Assembly: GCF_026230105.1 (NCBI RefSeq)
Contig: NC_079477.1
Coordinates: 253,001-317,000, forward strand
DNA from: Diorhabda sublineata
Taxonomy: Eukaryota > Arthropoda > Insecta > Coleoptera > Chrysomelidae
Reading direction: 5' to 3'
DNA length: 64,000 nucleotides
The position numbers and the translations under genes are program-made. A model generated the notes under the pieces. The model did not search any database and was not told where the DNA came from. It saw only the letters and a list, made by a program, of their open reading frames with translations. Shown in pieces: positions 11,990 through 22,769 of the stretch (positions are counted from its first letter, which is position 1; every line of letters starts with the position of its first letter).

Positions 11990-13320
11990 TGCTTTTTGAA
12001 TAGATACAGAAAAAATAGAAGATGAAAATCACGGAGGAACGAGTTGATGACAGTAATCTTATTATCTTTCAGTAAACGTGTGCATTGGTTGTTCGGTTTC
12101 GTGGTAAGAAATCAATCAGAAAAACGCCTTTTCTATTTTAAAAAAGATACAAATGAATATTCAGCTTTTGCTTAGATTCCGGAGTGTCTTAATTTTTCCA
12201 AATTTGATCCCTCGCAAATATCTGATAGAGAAAATCATCCCCGTTTTATTGTAGCGTTTCTAGAAGCTGGAATGCATTGCCCATCGGTTGTTTTTTCTAT
12301 TGTTTAGTAAGAATTTTTGGTTCCCAAGGTATTTCATGAATTATGGATTAGTGATCGTGAGATTTGCGGAAATTGTATAACAAAAGCACTTATCATGTAG
12401 TACCTTACAAATCTTCTAATCACTGATTAGCATTTTATCCGTAAACCTCGCAAATTTCAGTTTAACTAAGTTTAAATTTGAAAAACGAATCAAAGGTCTG
12501 ATTTCACAAAAGGCAACGTTTTCAAATACGTCGATCTGAATATAGCGTAAATTTCAATACAATACAATTTTTTACCCCAAATATTTTTCAGTTTTCTATC
12601 TATCCCAGAGACGGGATCTTGAAACACCCTATCATTTACATTCTATAATTTCTTGGTTCGAATAGAAATATCCCCTTTTTCGTATAAGTATTTAATAACA
12701 TTTCACGTGGTGTCGTCAAAGTTGTTGCCTGGCTGTCCACATTATTTTTCTTCTTTCCGGTTTAAACGACCACTTTCGTATTTTGCATAAATATATCATA
12801 AAAGGGTAATGTTTACCATATTCCCCCGTCCAACAGCTCTGCACGGTGAGTGGAAATACGGAAATGGACTCACAGCTGTCCATTCAAAAGGGACCAAATC
12901 TTCCCTTATATAAAATATACGTATAACTTGATTATCATGAAAGTTGTGTCGCCAGCTGGTGAATATTTCTTTTCCATCATCTTTCGAGAATTTTTATGAA
13001 ATATAAATGCCGAGGGTGGATCTCAATGTCTTAGAAGACAGTTTTTTTTCTATCGATACGATTTATTTGGGTAACAGGTGAAAAAGTGAATCGGTAAAAA
13101 ACTTCTTTGAGATCTGTCAGCAAATATCTTAACGCGGCAAAAAGAAATATCAAAACATTTTTCCTATTTCTTATTTTGAAAGATATCAAAAAAAATATAT
13201 TTCGATACCTTTTCAAAGTATGAAATTGAATAAAGTTTGACGCCTCCATTCATACATTCTCTATGAGATATATCGAGGGTGGAAATATATTTTCATCGAT
13301 TTTTTAATGAGAATTAAGAG
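11990..13320. other. Gap with no recognised gene; one GC-richer patch
   Basis: Nothing coding is supported. The 12700-12900 part is GC-richer (cccccgtccaacagctctgc, then gtgagtgg). A donor-like GTGAGT at about 12846 lies only nine bases after a CAG, so an exon there would be extremely small and is not claimed. Confidence 0.35.
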
Positions 13321-13323
13321 TCA

Positions 13324-13440
13324 CTATATAAACTGAAGACTTGTTCATAATAGACAGTTAAGACGTTGTTGAAGGCAGCGGCCATGATGTATTCGTTATC
13401 ACGAATGTTACCACCGTATTTCATCCCTGTCACTCTACAT
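13324..13440 (+). promoter_or_regulatory. Possible core promoter: TATA box with downstream ATG
   Basis: A ctatataaac box at about 13324 is followed about 30 bases later by aatagacagttaag, which could hold an arthropod initiator. A leader and ATGATG at about 13384 follow, opening only 19 codons (MMYSLSRMLPPY...) before a stop. A short first exon is conceivable, but no good donor is seen. Weak evidence. Confidence 0.2.
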
Positions 13441-14052
13441 TAAATATTACGTAGGGTTGTAGTACGCTAAGTATACGATAAGGAAGTTTTTGCGAAGGGT
13501 TTGGGTTGTTTCCGATAGCTACGTACCAATCTGAAATTGTCGCCTTTTTGCATCGAATAAATGATCACATGGAACAAGTCAGTTTCTTCAAATTTATTTT
13601 CCCAAATATAAAGAATCACTTTTCGATAGTTATTTTATATTTACAATCGTTAATTTATTTAGTTTTTCTCTTGAAAAAAAAAATGTTATAAATTGATTGT
13701 CTTTGTGTAATATATCATTTTTTGTCATTACCTCCTCTACTTTGCGGAAACCTTAATCCTGGTTTAATTCGGAGATATCTTTCATCAAAAAGAAATTCTA
13801 TTACATAAGTCTCAAGGGACAAACCGAAAAATACGACGAGAAATTTTAATGACTGTATCTTGAGAATGAAATAATGGATTTTATATTAGAATATACTTTT
13901 ATATCTATGTGAAAAATAATATGATATAACCATTAAGAGAGTTGCTACTCAAAATTTGCCATTATAGAACTTGTTGTCATACTAGTGCTATTGTATACAG
14001 ATTGTTTTATTTTGGTCAAAGAACATTTTCGTGCTATTAGTGTTTAAAACAG

Positions 14053-14121
14053 TGTGTCGATCAACTCATTTCGACTGTTGGTGATGAAGCACCATCTCGA
14101 GTCACTTTTTTCGCTCTCTCC
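14053..14121 (+). pseudogene. Mariner-type transposase N-terminal fragment
   Basis: One frame reads CVDQLISTVGDEAPSRVTFF. This resembles the first helix-turn-helix region of some mariner transposases, where a CxxxL...FGDEAPSxxTVxxWF pattern is common. Only about 23 codons are recognisable before the frame decays. The match is short, so the call is tentative. Confidence 0.45.
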
Positions 14122-14203
14122 ATAGTTTCTTTTAATTGCTAATTGAAGTTATATAGAGCAAACTACAAGATTACCTCTGTGATGTTTTCTTTTTATAAGT
14201 AGG

Positions 14204-14425
14204 CTTAAAAGTTCGTAGATGTCACTACTAGTACAGTACTACAGTTAGCAATAACCTTCAAAAGACACGTGATGACATTTGACAGCTGTCATACAATTAT
14301 TTTGACAGTGGATAAAAAAATTCCGTCTACTAAAAAGAATTGAAGCCATAGATTATTTCGTGCTTACACCAGGTAAAGCAACAGTTCAAAAATGGTTTGT
14401 TCGAAGAGAATAACGCTGCGAATTT
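14204..14425 (+). pseudogene. Mariner relic: leader plus start of transposase
   Basis: The sequence gttcgtagatgtcactacta, then cagttagcaataaccttcaa and a ttgacagctgtcat palindrome, looks like a mariner 5' leader. It is followed by an open piece reading IDYFVLTPGKATVQKWFVRR, which matches the start of a mariner transposase (IxYFVL...VxKWxxxF) with an internal deletion. A stop follows at once. No catalytic part is present nearby. Confidence 0.5.
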
Positions 14426-14429
14426 TATT

Positions 14430-15300
14430 TAGGTATATAAATGATTCGTGTAAACGCAATTTAGTCAATTAATCAATTATTTCATTGATATTAATTAGTT
14501 TACGAATACAAGGTTTGTAAATAAATACGAAAAACGTTACAGTGTGTTTCATTAAAATAATACATTGTAAACAAACTTCTTTTCCGACGCGTATGAAAAT
14601 AGGATCAGTCATTCGTAGGTAATATATTATAAAATGATACTATGAACGTACATTTTTGATAAATATGCGCATTTCCTATGGAATACCTCAAAAAGACCCT
14701 TTGACGTCTGATCTATTTTTATGTATCAATAAAATTTTACACGAAATGGTTTTATCTTCGCTTGAATCCACGATTTTATCGTCGTAAACTAGGAAGTCAT
14801 CAATGGCGTGCAACAATATAAATAGCTGAGGGATTTTGTATTAATTTGTACGAAACTAATCTTATAAATTGGTGTTTCATCGATTGGAAAACTAAGTTAT
14901 GTCAGAGCATTTGTTTTTATAATTATGGCTTCTTTAAAAGAAAAGAAAAAAGGATAAAGATTCTTATGATTGTAGATTGCGATAGTAGCTTTGAAATCAC
15001 GAAAAAACACATTTCGAAAGATCTCTGAGATAATCTATTTGAAATTTTTTGACTCTTCATAAGGCATTGGGACGAAAATTCAATTTTTTTCAGAAACGTA
15101 GTATTTTCAGAAGAGGCAACTTTTTGTTTAACTAAATCGACGATTTTAGGCTCGGGAACATCCCCACTGGGTTGGAGGAAAACACCCCCAGCGCCCTAAA
15201 AAAAAAATAATCGTTAATAGTTTTTATTTCGTTCGTGGGAATTTACAGCTAGGCGATATTTGAAACATTTTAGTGCTTCTGGACCTTATAGCGACGTTTC
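14430..15300. other. AT-rich gap; small GC-rich patch near 15150-15200
   Basis: No gene is supported. A patch reading tcccactgggttggaggaaa and acacccccagcgcc stands out in composition but is not open in a convincing frame. Confidence 0.35.
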
Positions 15301-15345
15301 CGTATACAAATAATAAAGAAAACTTAGTTCCCAGCAAGATATCTG

Positions 15346-15447
15346 GATAATCAGTTTGCAGATAGATGCATTGGAAAACGTGGATCGACAGAGTGGTTAC
15401 CTAGGTTATCTGATCATAGCTTCCTTGATTTTTTCAGTGAGAACTGA
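15346..15447 (+). pseudogene. Mariner/Tc1-type DDE transposase C-terminal fragment
   Basis: A 33-codon open stretch reads DNQFADRCIGKRGSTEWLPR then LSDHSFLDFFSEN and a stop. It matches the block YLDNQFPDRWIGRRGPIEWP, PRSPDLTPLDFFLWG of a common insect DDE transposase family, with the third acidic residue (LDFF) retained. The conserved PPRSPDLTP is eroded to LPRLSDHSF. Upstream, the stretch from 15250 resembles the same family weakly. Nothing else of the element is clear. Confidence 0.65.
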
Positions 15448-15449
15448 TT

Positions 15450-17880
15450 GGAAAATTTAAGATTTACAACTGAAATAACTCGACTTTTGATTTTATTGGA
15501 TACTTTTGAATCAATTTGTATGAGTTAAGGGGTTGCTTTTTATAAAAAGTAATAATTTCAAATAGAACGGTTGGATATTCTGTTTAAGAAATGATGTTTT
15601 TGATTTTCAAAAATTTTCTTAGACGCACGAATTTTTATCGGAGTTGATGGAATACTAAAAATCATCTTAAACTGCACAAAATCTTCATTTTCACTCCGAC
15701 AAAATAGAAATATTAATTTATACCACTTAGGGGTAGTTCTAAACACGCATAATTTCAGTTTTCTTTCTCGCGATTTTCATGAATTATCATGAAAATATGG
15801 CGAATGGTGAATTTTGCTAAATTCCAGATGAATGAATCACAAAAAAAAAATATTTTATACTGGAGATGAATAATTTTATTACTTAATTTTTTTCTTTAAA
15901 CGCTATCCTGTCACAAATCGAAGATCGTACGCGCTTGATATCACTGCACATCTTTTTGGAACAAGACCACATGGGAAAACCGAAAAATTCAAGTTTCCGC
16001 CAGACTGACCTTTTCATAAACTTCCGCAGAAACGGGCCAACCAATTTTCATTAACTTTTTGCTATCCAGATGGCTACAAATGAATATGAATAGTCGTTTT
16101 ATCCAAGAATTATGTGGAAATTGATGAAAATTGGATATCTGCGGATAATTTATCTGTAGTTAATGCAAAAGTTTGTTCTTAAAAACGTTAATTAAATTTT
16201 CGACGCAAAGAAACGCAAAAATACAAAGTATTGATAAAGATAAAAAAGGAATAGATTAGAAAACTGTCTGGGGATGTCTAAAAGAACAGATAACCGAAAG
16301 AAGAAGCTAATGGTTTGAGGTTATGTTAAAAAAATAAAAAACAACTTATTTGATAAGTATATTCTCCTAATCGAATACTTTGCTTCATATTTTGATGATG
16401 TTTATTTGTATGTAAGTTTTTCTGTATGTTTAAAAGCCCATTTCGACTTTTCATTCCAATGTGGCGGTCCTTACATCAATCTCTTCGTCGGAAAAGTAGC
16501 ATGACTGATTATCCGCTCAGCATTATATTCTTTATAATGGTTAGAACCGTGGTAGTGTTCCTGTCACGTATCTTTAAAGAAAACGCATCCCCGAAAATTT
16601 ACATGACAAAAAGCGCATTCTCGTATAATAAGAAAATCGTTGAAAAGCAACTAGAAATATGACTTTATTTCAACATGAATGATAAAAAGGGATATAAGTC
16701 GGTCGTTACGACGCGTACAGAAAAGAAATTTCCGGTTTATCCAAGACGAAACGCGGTTTTTCTTGTCTGCAAATTTTACATTCAATAAGAGCTTCATACA
16801 AATATTACCAACAATTTACAACATCAATATATATCTTGGATATATTAGAAATAACATTTTTATGGAACTTTAATTATTATTTACATGGTATAAAACGATT
16901 TTTTGTCGAAAATTTCAAAACCTAGCTTCCTCAACGCCATCTAGAATTCCAGTAATGGAGTTCCAACTCTGTAAAACCGTTTTACTGTATTACCAACGGT
17001 CACGTCAATATCCCACTGACTATAATTTCGACTGTTTGGAATTTGAATTTTTGAGGTTAGGTGTCATTTCTGTCATTCATTATTTTAGATTTTACTCTTT
17101 GGTTTTATTATTTACTCTAACCTAACTTCGTAAGCAAAAACCCCGTGTACCAAATGTTGCACTTCGGTTCACGCGGAAATAAGAAGACAACAACAAGTTA
17201 AGCGACAAAGTGTTTCGAGAGCAGCTGAAACTCCTCTTCAGGTACAAGTCGCCGACGAAATTTAATGCGTAAGATTTAATCGGTATTTAATGGTGCTAGG
17301 TTTCAATGTGATCTTTCAATTTAATATCATGATCATCCTTTGATTGTTATTATTGGTCCAATGAATTGAAAATGTCACTTTCGAATGGAAATATGAAACT
17401 ATTAGAATGTGCTGTTTCACTTCTATTACTTGGTGAACCAGAAGACTCTTTAAAAACTTTTTTTATAAACTCGGAAAGCTCTAAAATACAATTGATCCAC
17501 ACCCAACCCTTAAACTGTATTATTTATATCAAAAAAATATCGAATTAATAATAATTGTTTTTGATAAATCGTCTTGATGTTAGGTGAAATTTAATAGAAA
17601 ATTTTTTCAAAAACCAATTCGATATCTTTCGGTATTTACCAAAATGTGATATGACATTGAGAATTTTCATAATTATATTAATGAATAGACTTATAACATA
17701 ATTTATTGTGTCTAATCTATTTCTTAATTATTTTTCTATGGTACTGACAAAAATTTCTAACAATCGCTCTATTTCCACAATTTTTTTCCAATCAAATATT
17801 GTGTCTTAATGTTTAATTTGGTATCCTGCAAAAATCAAGTCGCCTGGAAAACAGAATGTCGCTAATTCAGTTGTGACACG
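15450..17880. other. Gap without recognised gene
   Basis: AT-rich. Near 16030 the text aacgggccaaccaattttca recalls the non-coding parts of Helitrons but is too short to call. Around 17150-17280 the region holds the LVPEEEFQLL-coding repeat on the minus strand. Other open stretches (for example 16426-16662) match nothing I know. Confidence 0.35.
17223..17245 (-). repeat. 23-bp segment shared with 5336-5358
   Basis: Exact reverse-complement match to 5336-5358. The minus-strand frame reads KFRRRLVPEEEFQLLSKHFV before a stop. See the partner entry. Confidence 0.5.
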
Positions 17881-17890
17881 TTTTACTCAC

Positions 17891-17916
17891 ATAGCTGACA
17901 GCTCAATTTCCCAAAT
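17891..17916 (-). other. Candidate 26-nt microexon
   Basis: On the minus strand a pyrimidine-rich tract (ctattcccaacacttctatc) ends in CAG at the acceptor. Twenty-six bases follow, then a GTGAGT donor. Two frames are open; in one the exon reads IWEIELSA, in another FGKLSCQL. The splice signals are good, but a 26-nt exon cannot be proven by eye and the base just before the donor is T rather than G. Confidence 0.3.
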
Positions 17917-18828
17917 CTGGATAGAAGTGTTGGGAATAGATAGGATACAGGATCGGCGTTTCACAAAAACTATGAAAAAATCCTACAACACATATAGTTT
18001 TTAGAATTTCATTCTATTATGACAATAACGTAATTTTGCATTCTAATAATTATTTTCCAACAATCTATAGTAACTAAAAAATGTTTATCACATAAAAAAA
18101 ATCTGAATATAATCTTAATTTTTATTTGAATCGTTACAAATATGCTTTGGTTAGAATCCTAATCGAAAGATTGAGAATTGATTTGGTCAATCCTCGGATT
18201 TTTGAAAATTAATCGTTATCCTGTGATACGGACCTGGAAAATCGAAAGAATACGGAAAAAGATCCTAACTAGAAGTCGAGAGAAAAGCCAAGTATTAGAT
18301 GCTTAGCTACACACACCACTCATCCCACAAAAGAGGAATAAGCTCCAAAAAAAAACCGAAGGCCTTGTGGGTTTACAAGTTTTTCATCTGATAATGGAAC
18401 TTCTGCTATAAAGTTAAAATTATTCATTAGGGGAGTTGAAAATTATTAGAAAAAAATGATTTTCTCATTTTCCAGATCACGTTGTTATATAGAGCGAGAA
18501 AATATTTTTTAAAATTGATTTAATAAATAAATAAGTCATTTTTCACTGACCTTTCTCAATAAAATTTTTGTTAATGGTTTCACTTGCTCAATAATTTTTT
18601 CTAAAATTAAATTCATTCGTTTTTCCACTCTATTCAAATTCGAAGTTACCGCTCTTTGATCTTCTTACACGGAGCGTAAATCTACAAATTCAAACGGTAG
18701 AAAATTTCAATATTCATGAAATTTTGTTGTAATAAAAATCCCTTTCGAGTAAATCTGGCGAACAGCTCTCATGAACAGTCAGATTCGATGTAAAATGAAG
18801 TGCCTCCTAAAATAATCCATTAATACAG

Positions 18829-18934
18829 ATTTGAATGGACCTTTTCCGCACCCGAAAGCAACACAAAGAAGAAAGAGGAGTCAAAGGCAAAAGAGCCACC
18901 AGCTGAATCATCCAACATCAATAAATCATATTGA
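18829..18934 (+). CDS. Candidate terminal coding exon, Lys/Glu/Ser-rich tail
   Basis: After a taatacag acceptor, one frame stays open for 34 codons to a TGA. It reads FEWTFSAPESNTKKKEESKA then KEPPAESSNINKSY. The composition (Lys, Glu, Ser, Pro) is typical of a disordered C-terminal tail and unlike random AT-rich translation. There is no good pyrimidine tract before the acceptor, and no upstream exon could be identified. An AATAAA overlaps the last codons. A retroposed pseudogene fragment or chance are alternatives. Confidence 0.3.
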
Positions 18935-19224
18935 GAAAGCAACCGTTTAAAATATACTTTTGATCGCCAACTCGGTTCTTGACTATCCAATTCAGGATTC
19001 TCTAATGAAGTTTTCAAAATTCCTATCCCGACAAGGTAAATACGTGGATGAGTTTCGAAATTGACATTCGCTATTTTCGAATACGAGTGGCGAACTGAAA
19101 TATTTCAAATACTAAACTCTAATATTTTTCAAGTAGTTCTCAGTTTTGCATCATAATCTTCAGTAGATTTCTCACATTTTATTCGTACTGCCTCAATCGA
19201 TAAATACATAGTTTTGCAAATTTT

Positions 19225-19470
19225 CTAAGGCGCGATGTATAATTGTCCATGCGCGAAACAGGGAAGCTCCAAGTTCATTCCGCAAATTTTTAACAACAGG
19301 CCTTGCGATTTATTTATGGTCAACGCAAATGCCAGACGTACCAGAAATTGTGAACGTTTAAAATCGAATGACGGAATCAAGACAAATCCTACTTTTAACT
19401 GCAAATTGTAAGGTTGTGATCCAGTCAGTTCCAGTGAATTTAAAAGGAAATCAACTGTCTCGGAAGCTAA
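19225..19470 (-). pseudogene. Helitron helicase C-terminal fragment
   Basis: A continuous open frame of 81 codons without an early Met runs between two stops. It reads SLELTGSQPYNLQLKVGF, then FDFKRSQFLVRLAFALTINK and SQG, then CFAHGQLYIAP and a stop. These match the PPHxLxLKVG, FPVRLAFAMTINKSQGQ and CFSHGQLYVACSRV motifs of the Pif1-type helicase at the end of Helitron Rep/Hel proteins. The stretch between LKVG and the next motif is shortened, and the CSRV end is lost. The TINKSQG region is nearly identical in DNA to the plus-strand piece at 38490-38536, so both come from one Helitron family. Helitrons move by rolling-circle replication; this piece is dead. Confidence 0.85.
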
Positions 19471-19698
19471 TTATTGAACTGTTGCGCTATATTTGGGAAA
19501 ACAGGATGCTAAGCGCCTCTTTTGAGTCTGTGAAGAGACTCTAAAGAGAAATCATCGTGGATCCATATGGATTAGGGCCATACTATTTTTCATGGGTGAA
19601 AATTGATGATGGTTACTCGATTTTCCCGGATTATTATTACTTATAAACACTTTCCCTCTTTGTTTTATTAAAGCTTAATAAAAATTATTTAGGAAATA

Positions 19699-19845
19699 TC
19701 ACATATTATCGATAAACACAATTGATTTCACACCTTCTTCTACTTCTTTTTCGTCTTCTTCTTCCTCTCCTTCTACTACTTCGTCTTCTTCTTCTTCTTC
19801 CTCTTCCAATCGAGCGTTGTCTATGTACGTTGGAGTAGGGATGAC
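19699..19845 (-). CDS. Candidate terminal coding exon, acidic tail
   Basis: Downstream of a catatttttcaag acceptor, 49 codons are open to a TGA. They read VIPTPTYIDNARL, then a Glu/Asp-rich run of about 22 residues, then GVKSIVFIDNM. On the plus strand the middle looks like a TTC-rich simple repeat, but the open frame continues through non-repetitive flanks on both sides. A minus-strand AATAAA lies about 30 bases after the stop, near 19665. This fits a last exon of a gene on the minus strand, perhaps a nuclear or chromatin-type protein with an acidic tail (inference). Upstream exons were not identified. A microsatellite with chance open flanks is the alternative. Confidence 0.38.
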   Translation of the reverse strand, partial: VIPTPTYIDNARLEEEEEEEDEVVEGEEEEDEKEVEEGVKSIVFIDNM

Positions 19846-19849
19846 CTTG

Positions 19850-20960
19850 AAAAATATGATCAGTATCGCCGATTGATACGTTGTCGCAGCTTCAAAATGG
19901 CCAATTTATAACAACCATGGCTCCATTTTTTGATAAAGTACTTTTCTAATTTGCAAGCTTCTTTTGCCTCGTGATTTACCATCTCGTTATCCATAAGTTT
20001 AAGTTTTAATCGAAAATTAGTCCCCTATTATTATTAATGATTGGAAACCCTTCGATAGGTTGTTAAAATTGATTTTGAGTCTGTCTTTGTAGCAACAGGA
20101 TTTTTTAGCTTCACTTTCGCTAAATCTATAATAATTTCGTTTATTTATTATGTCAATAGTTTCGTTAACAGTATCAATAAATCGTACAAAATGAAATTGT
20201 ACATTTCTAAAGTGACAATCAATCTCCTGTACTATATAAAATTTAATTTGCACAGACAATACGCCGAAGGAGAAACTGAGGTGATGCCTTTCGCAATTTG
20301 ATTTTGCAATTTCTAATATTTGGAATGCTGTTGCGAGCGCCATCTCTCTTTTCTAGCGACCGTGTGGCACATTATTGCTTTGTTTTTCGGCGCGATGGCA
20401 ATTAATTCAGACGGAATTTATCGAAAGCCATTACTTATTGTGAAATTTATTCCTCTGAATTATACATCTGTCTGCCGTTTAGGGTTGATATTAATTGAAG
20501 CGGAATGAGCCTGATGTGTACAATCAGTGCAAGATGATTCATTTATCATTCTCGTATCCGTAAGTCCTACTGACGGTGCCACACTTCTACCAGGTGAAAT
20601 TTTAAGTGAGATTGTCGATTTGATTGAAACCTACGAAAGGACAAAAGAGGTTGAAACTTTAACTACAATACATTTATCATGAAAGTAACAAATTTTGAAA
20701 CACAATTCAGGAAGTTTAATATTAATTACGAGGAAAGTAATCGCTATAAACAAGAAGAAAAATAACCATTTTATAACAACCGATAAGGAACAGGATTCTT
20801 CATCAACAGCGAAATTGTCTTCCTTTTGCAACTTCTTCATTGATTACCTTGTAAATCAAATTATAAAACCACAATGGGAAATACACATACATCAAAAAGT
20901 CTTGTATCACTTGGTTTGGAATTGGAAGACTATTTCTATACAATTCTTCTTCTTATTAAG
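19850..20960. other. Gap; unassigned open frames only
   Basis: A 108-codon minus-strand frame (20343-20017, MALATAFQILEIAKSNCERH...) is long for such AT-rich DNA but resembles no family I know and has no clear promoter or splice context. A GC-richer patch at 20340-20600 with a caattaattcag motif may be regulatory. Neither is claimed as a gene. Confidence 0.25.
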
Positions 20961-20964
20961 TTAT

Positions 20965-21078
20965 CTTGACGTTGGCAATCATAATACCGAGTTGATGCCT
21001 GTTTTCAGCCACTTCAAACAATTTTTCAATGCAATGCATGTCTGTCCAGTCCCGGATGTTCCTCAACCAGATTTGCTC
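20965..21078 (-). pseudogene. RTE-like endonuclease-reverse transcriptase C-terminal tail
   Basis: One minus-strand frame reads WLRNIRDWTDMHCIEKLFEV then AENRHQLGIMIANVK. This resembles the conserved tail of insect endonuclease-reverse transcriptases (SWLKNLRxW...ELFRAAxNKxxxAxMIANVR). Only about 38 codons survive and the catalytic domain is not adjacent. The call rests on this motif alone. Confidence 0.55.
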
Positions 21079-21213
21079 GTCCAGACTTTAGCTCTGTACA
21101 ATAGCAAAAACCAAATATGACATTCTTTGTTTTGTTCTTTTGAGTTTAGATTAACGTTATAAAACAGTGATACCATCTTCTGAATAGTGGTACGATCCGA
21201 TTCAATCCTTCAT

Positions 21214-21541
21214 CTAATTTTCTGATCCAACTCCAATTGTTTGGAGATGTAGCATCTTGGATATTCGAAAATTGGATTCTTTCAACGTTCTATCAGTTAA
21301 TATGCGACGTAACATACTTTGGAACCGTACTATGTCTGCTTGCTCGCGAACTTTCAGTCGATGATCATCCAGATTTATTTCATGGATTTTCTTCAACACT
21401 TTTGGAGCCTTATTTGGTCGACCATTACGATGCTGCTCTTTGCAGGTACTGTTTGTTTGGTACTGTTGATAATGAAGAAACAGTCTCACCCAGAGTCGAA
21501 TCTAGCTCAGCTTTTATATTGGTTGTGTTAATGCCTTCCAT
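21214..21541 (-). pseudogene. Mariner transposase 5' half
   Basis: The start is taken at the ATG at 21541, after a leader resembling that of the copy at 39925 (ccagtgaatttgtaaat before the ATG). It reads MEGINTTNIKAELDSTLGET; after a frame change, GRPNKAPKVLKKIHEINLDD then HRLKVREQADIV. The last block is the classic mariner linker (GRPxxxxT...IxxIHxIVLDDRRLKVREIADxxGIS). The catalytic half is absent. The MExIxxxxIKAxLxSTLGE start links this copy to 39925. Confidence 0.8.
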
Positions 21542-22229
21542 ATTTACAAATTCACTGGAAACGTTCACTATTGATGGCTACCAAACAAATACTAACCAGC
21601 GCGGAGTCTTCAAACTTGAAACATATGCTATATATACTTTGGTATATATCAAGAAACTACAGCCATCCCTAGGTTAGGCCAAGGCACACCTCCGGCAAAG
21701 GTTTCGGGTGCACTTGAGACAATTTTAAGATCCTGACAATCTATTTGAGTTTCCCGACCGGACGATCACTAAATTTACCAAAAGAAATCAAACTCGAACT
21801 TCTAATTTGGAATAACCTCAAAACAAAAAACGCCTTAAAAGCTAAACCGCATTAATGACTTTTTATATACGTACGTTTTTATTTTTAGATTTAAATTTTA
21901 GAAAGAGCGCAAGAAACAAGGCAGTTGGTGGTAGGGATCTCTAATCTTAACGAGTATCTTAACGACCGATTTGCGTGCCACAAGAAGCGATTAACGGCAT
22001 TTTCGTTAACTTGTGTATTGTTATATACTTACGCTTATTAACATGGGTGTTATTCATGGAATAATTGGTGATAACGTGTGTACGGTGTTCATTATTTTTA
22101 TACTTTTTCCCATTAACATGTTTATTTCTATTTGGTGGAAGTTTACACAAGAGGAATTAAGTCACATAGATTATGGTTTGTCATTTTTAAAGTGATCTCA
22201 GATGCAGCTTAATATCCCTGTAGAAAATC

Positions 22230-22760
22230 GAAAACACTGGAAGATGCCACGAGGAACATCCGAACAAAGCCCGGAGGAGCCATTTGCAATAAGTTTACAT
22301 AGCACCTCGCCTATGCGAATGATGTTTACATCATTGTACGAACAGATATTTAAGGCGCGGTTGAGAAATTAGAGCGAGCAGCTGAATCAAAACGACTCAA
22401 AATCAATGAACAGAAAACCATGTACATGAGAAGCTCCAAGAGAACCACGACATCCCCTATTCACATATCTTGAAGCCTGACTAAAGATGATGAAGTGACA
22501 AGGGAAACATATGCTTCTGGGCAGTCTAGAGAGTACTCAAGTTTAGAGGGCTACAGCACAATAATCCGTTCCGTAGTCACATACGGATGCGATCGGGTTT
22601 ATCCTGTTTGCTAGAACGATTTGGAGGAATGCTGAGCTGATGGCGTGTCTGAGAGAATACTTTCTGATGGATACAGTTCCTGGAAGACCGCCCCGGGTCT
22701 CAAAGGACCGTAGCGCTAACGTTGAAGAAGAAGGAATTTTCTACAAGGAGAATTAAGTCA
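22230..22760 (+). pseudogene. RTE-like non-LTR reverse transcriptase fragment
   Basis: At about 22308 one frame reads LAYANDVYIIVRTDI, the polymerase YADD motif with the first Asp mutated to Asn. After an in-frame stop, AVEKLERAAESKRLKINEQK and TMYM match the usual LxxxAxxxGLKINxxKTxYM block. Further on, RSVVTYGCDRVYPVC matches the LTYGxETW region. Several stops show decay. This type of element moves by target-primed reverse transcription of its RNA. Confidence 0.75.
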
Positions 22761-22769
22761 TGAGTTTTT

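Noticed and set aside
12838..12852. CAG followed nine bases later by GTGAGT, possible 9-nt exon
   Set aside because: Acceptor tract is poor and so small an exon cannot be judged from sequence.
13384..13443. 19-codon ORF after a TATA box as a small peptide gene
   Set aside because: Too short, no signal peptide, promoter evidence weak; left only as a low-confidence promoter.
20695..21120. 141-codon plus-strand open frame
   Set aside because: Its second half is antisense to the RTE-like tail; its first half has AT-driven Lys/Asn/Ile composition and no family match.
21237..21677. 146-codon plus-strand open frame
   Set aside because: It is antisense to a clear mariner transposase piece on the minus strand and resembles nothing itself.
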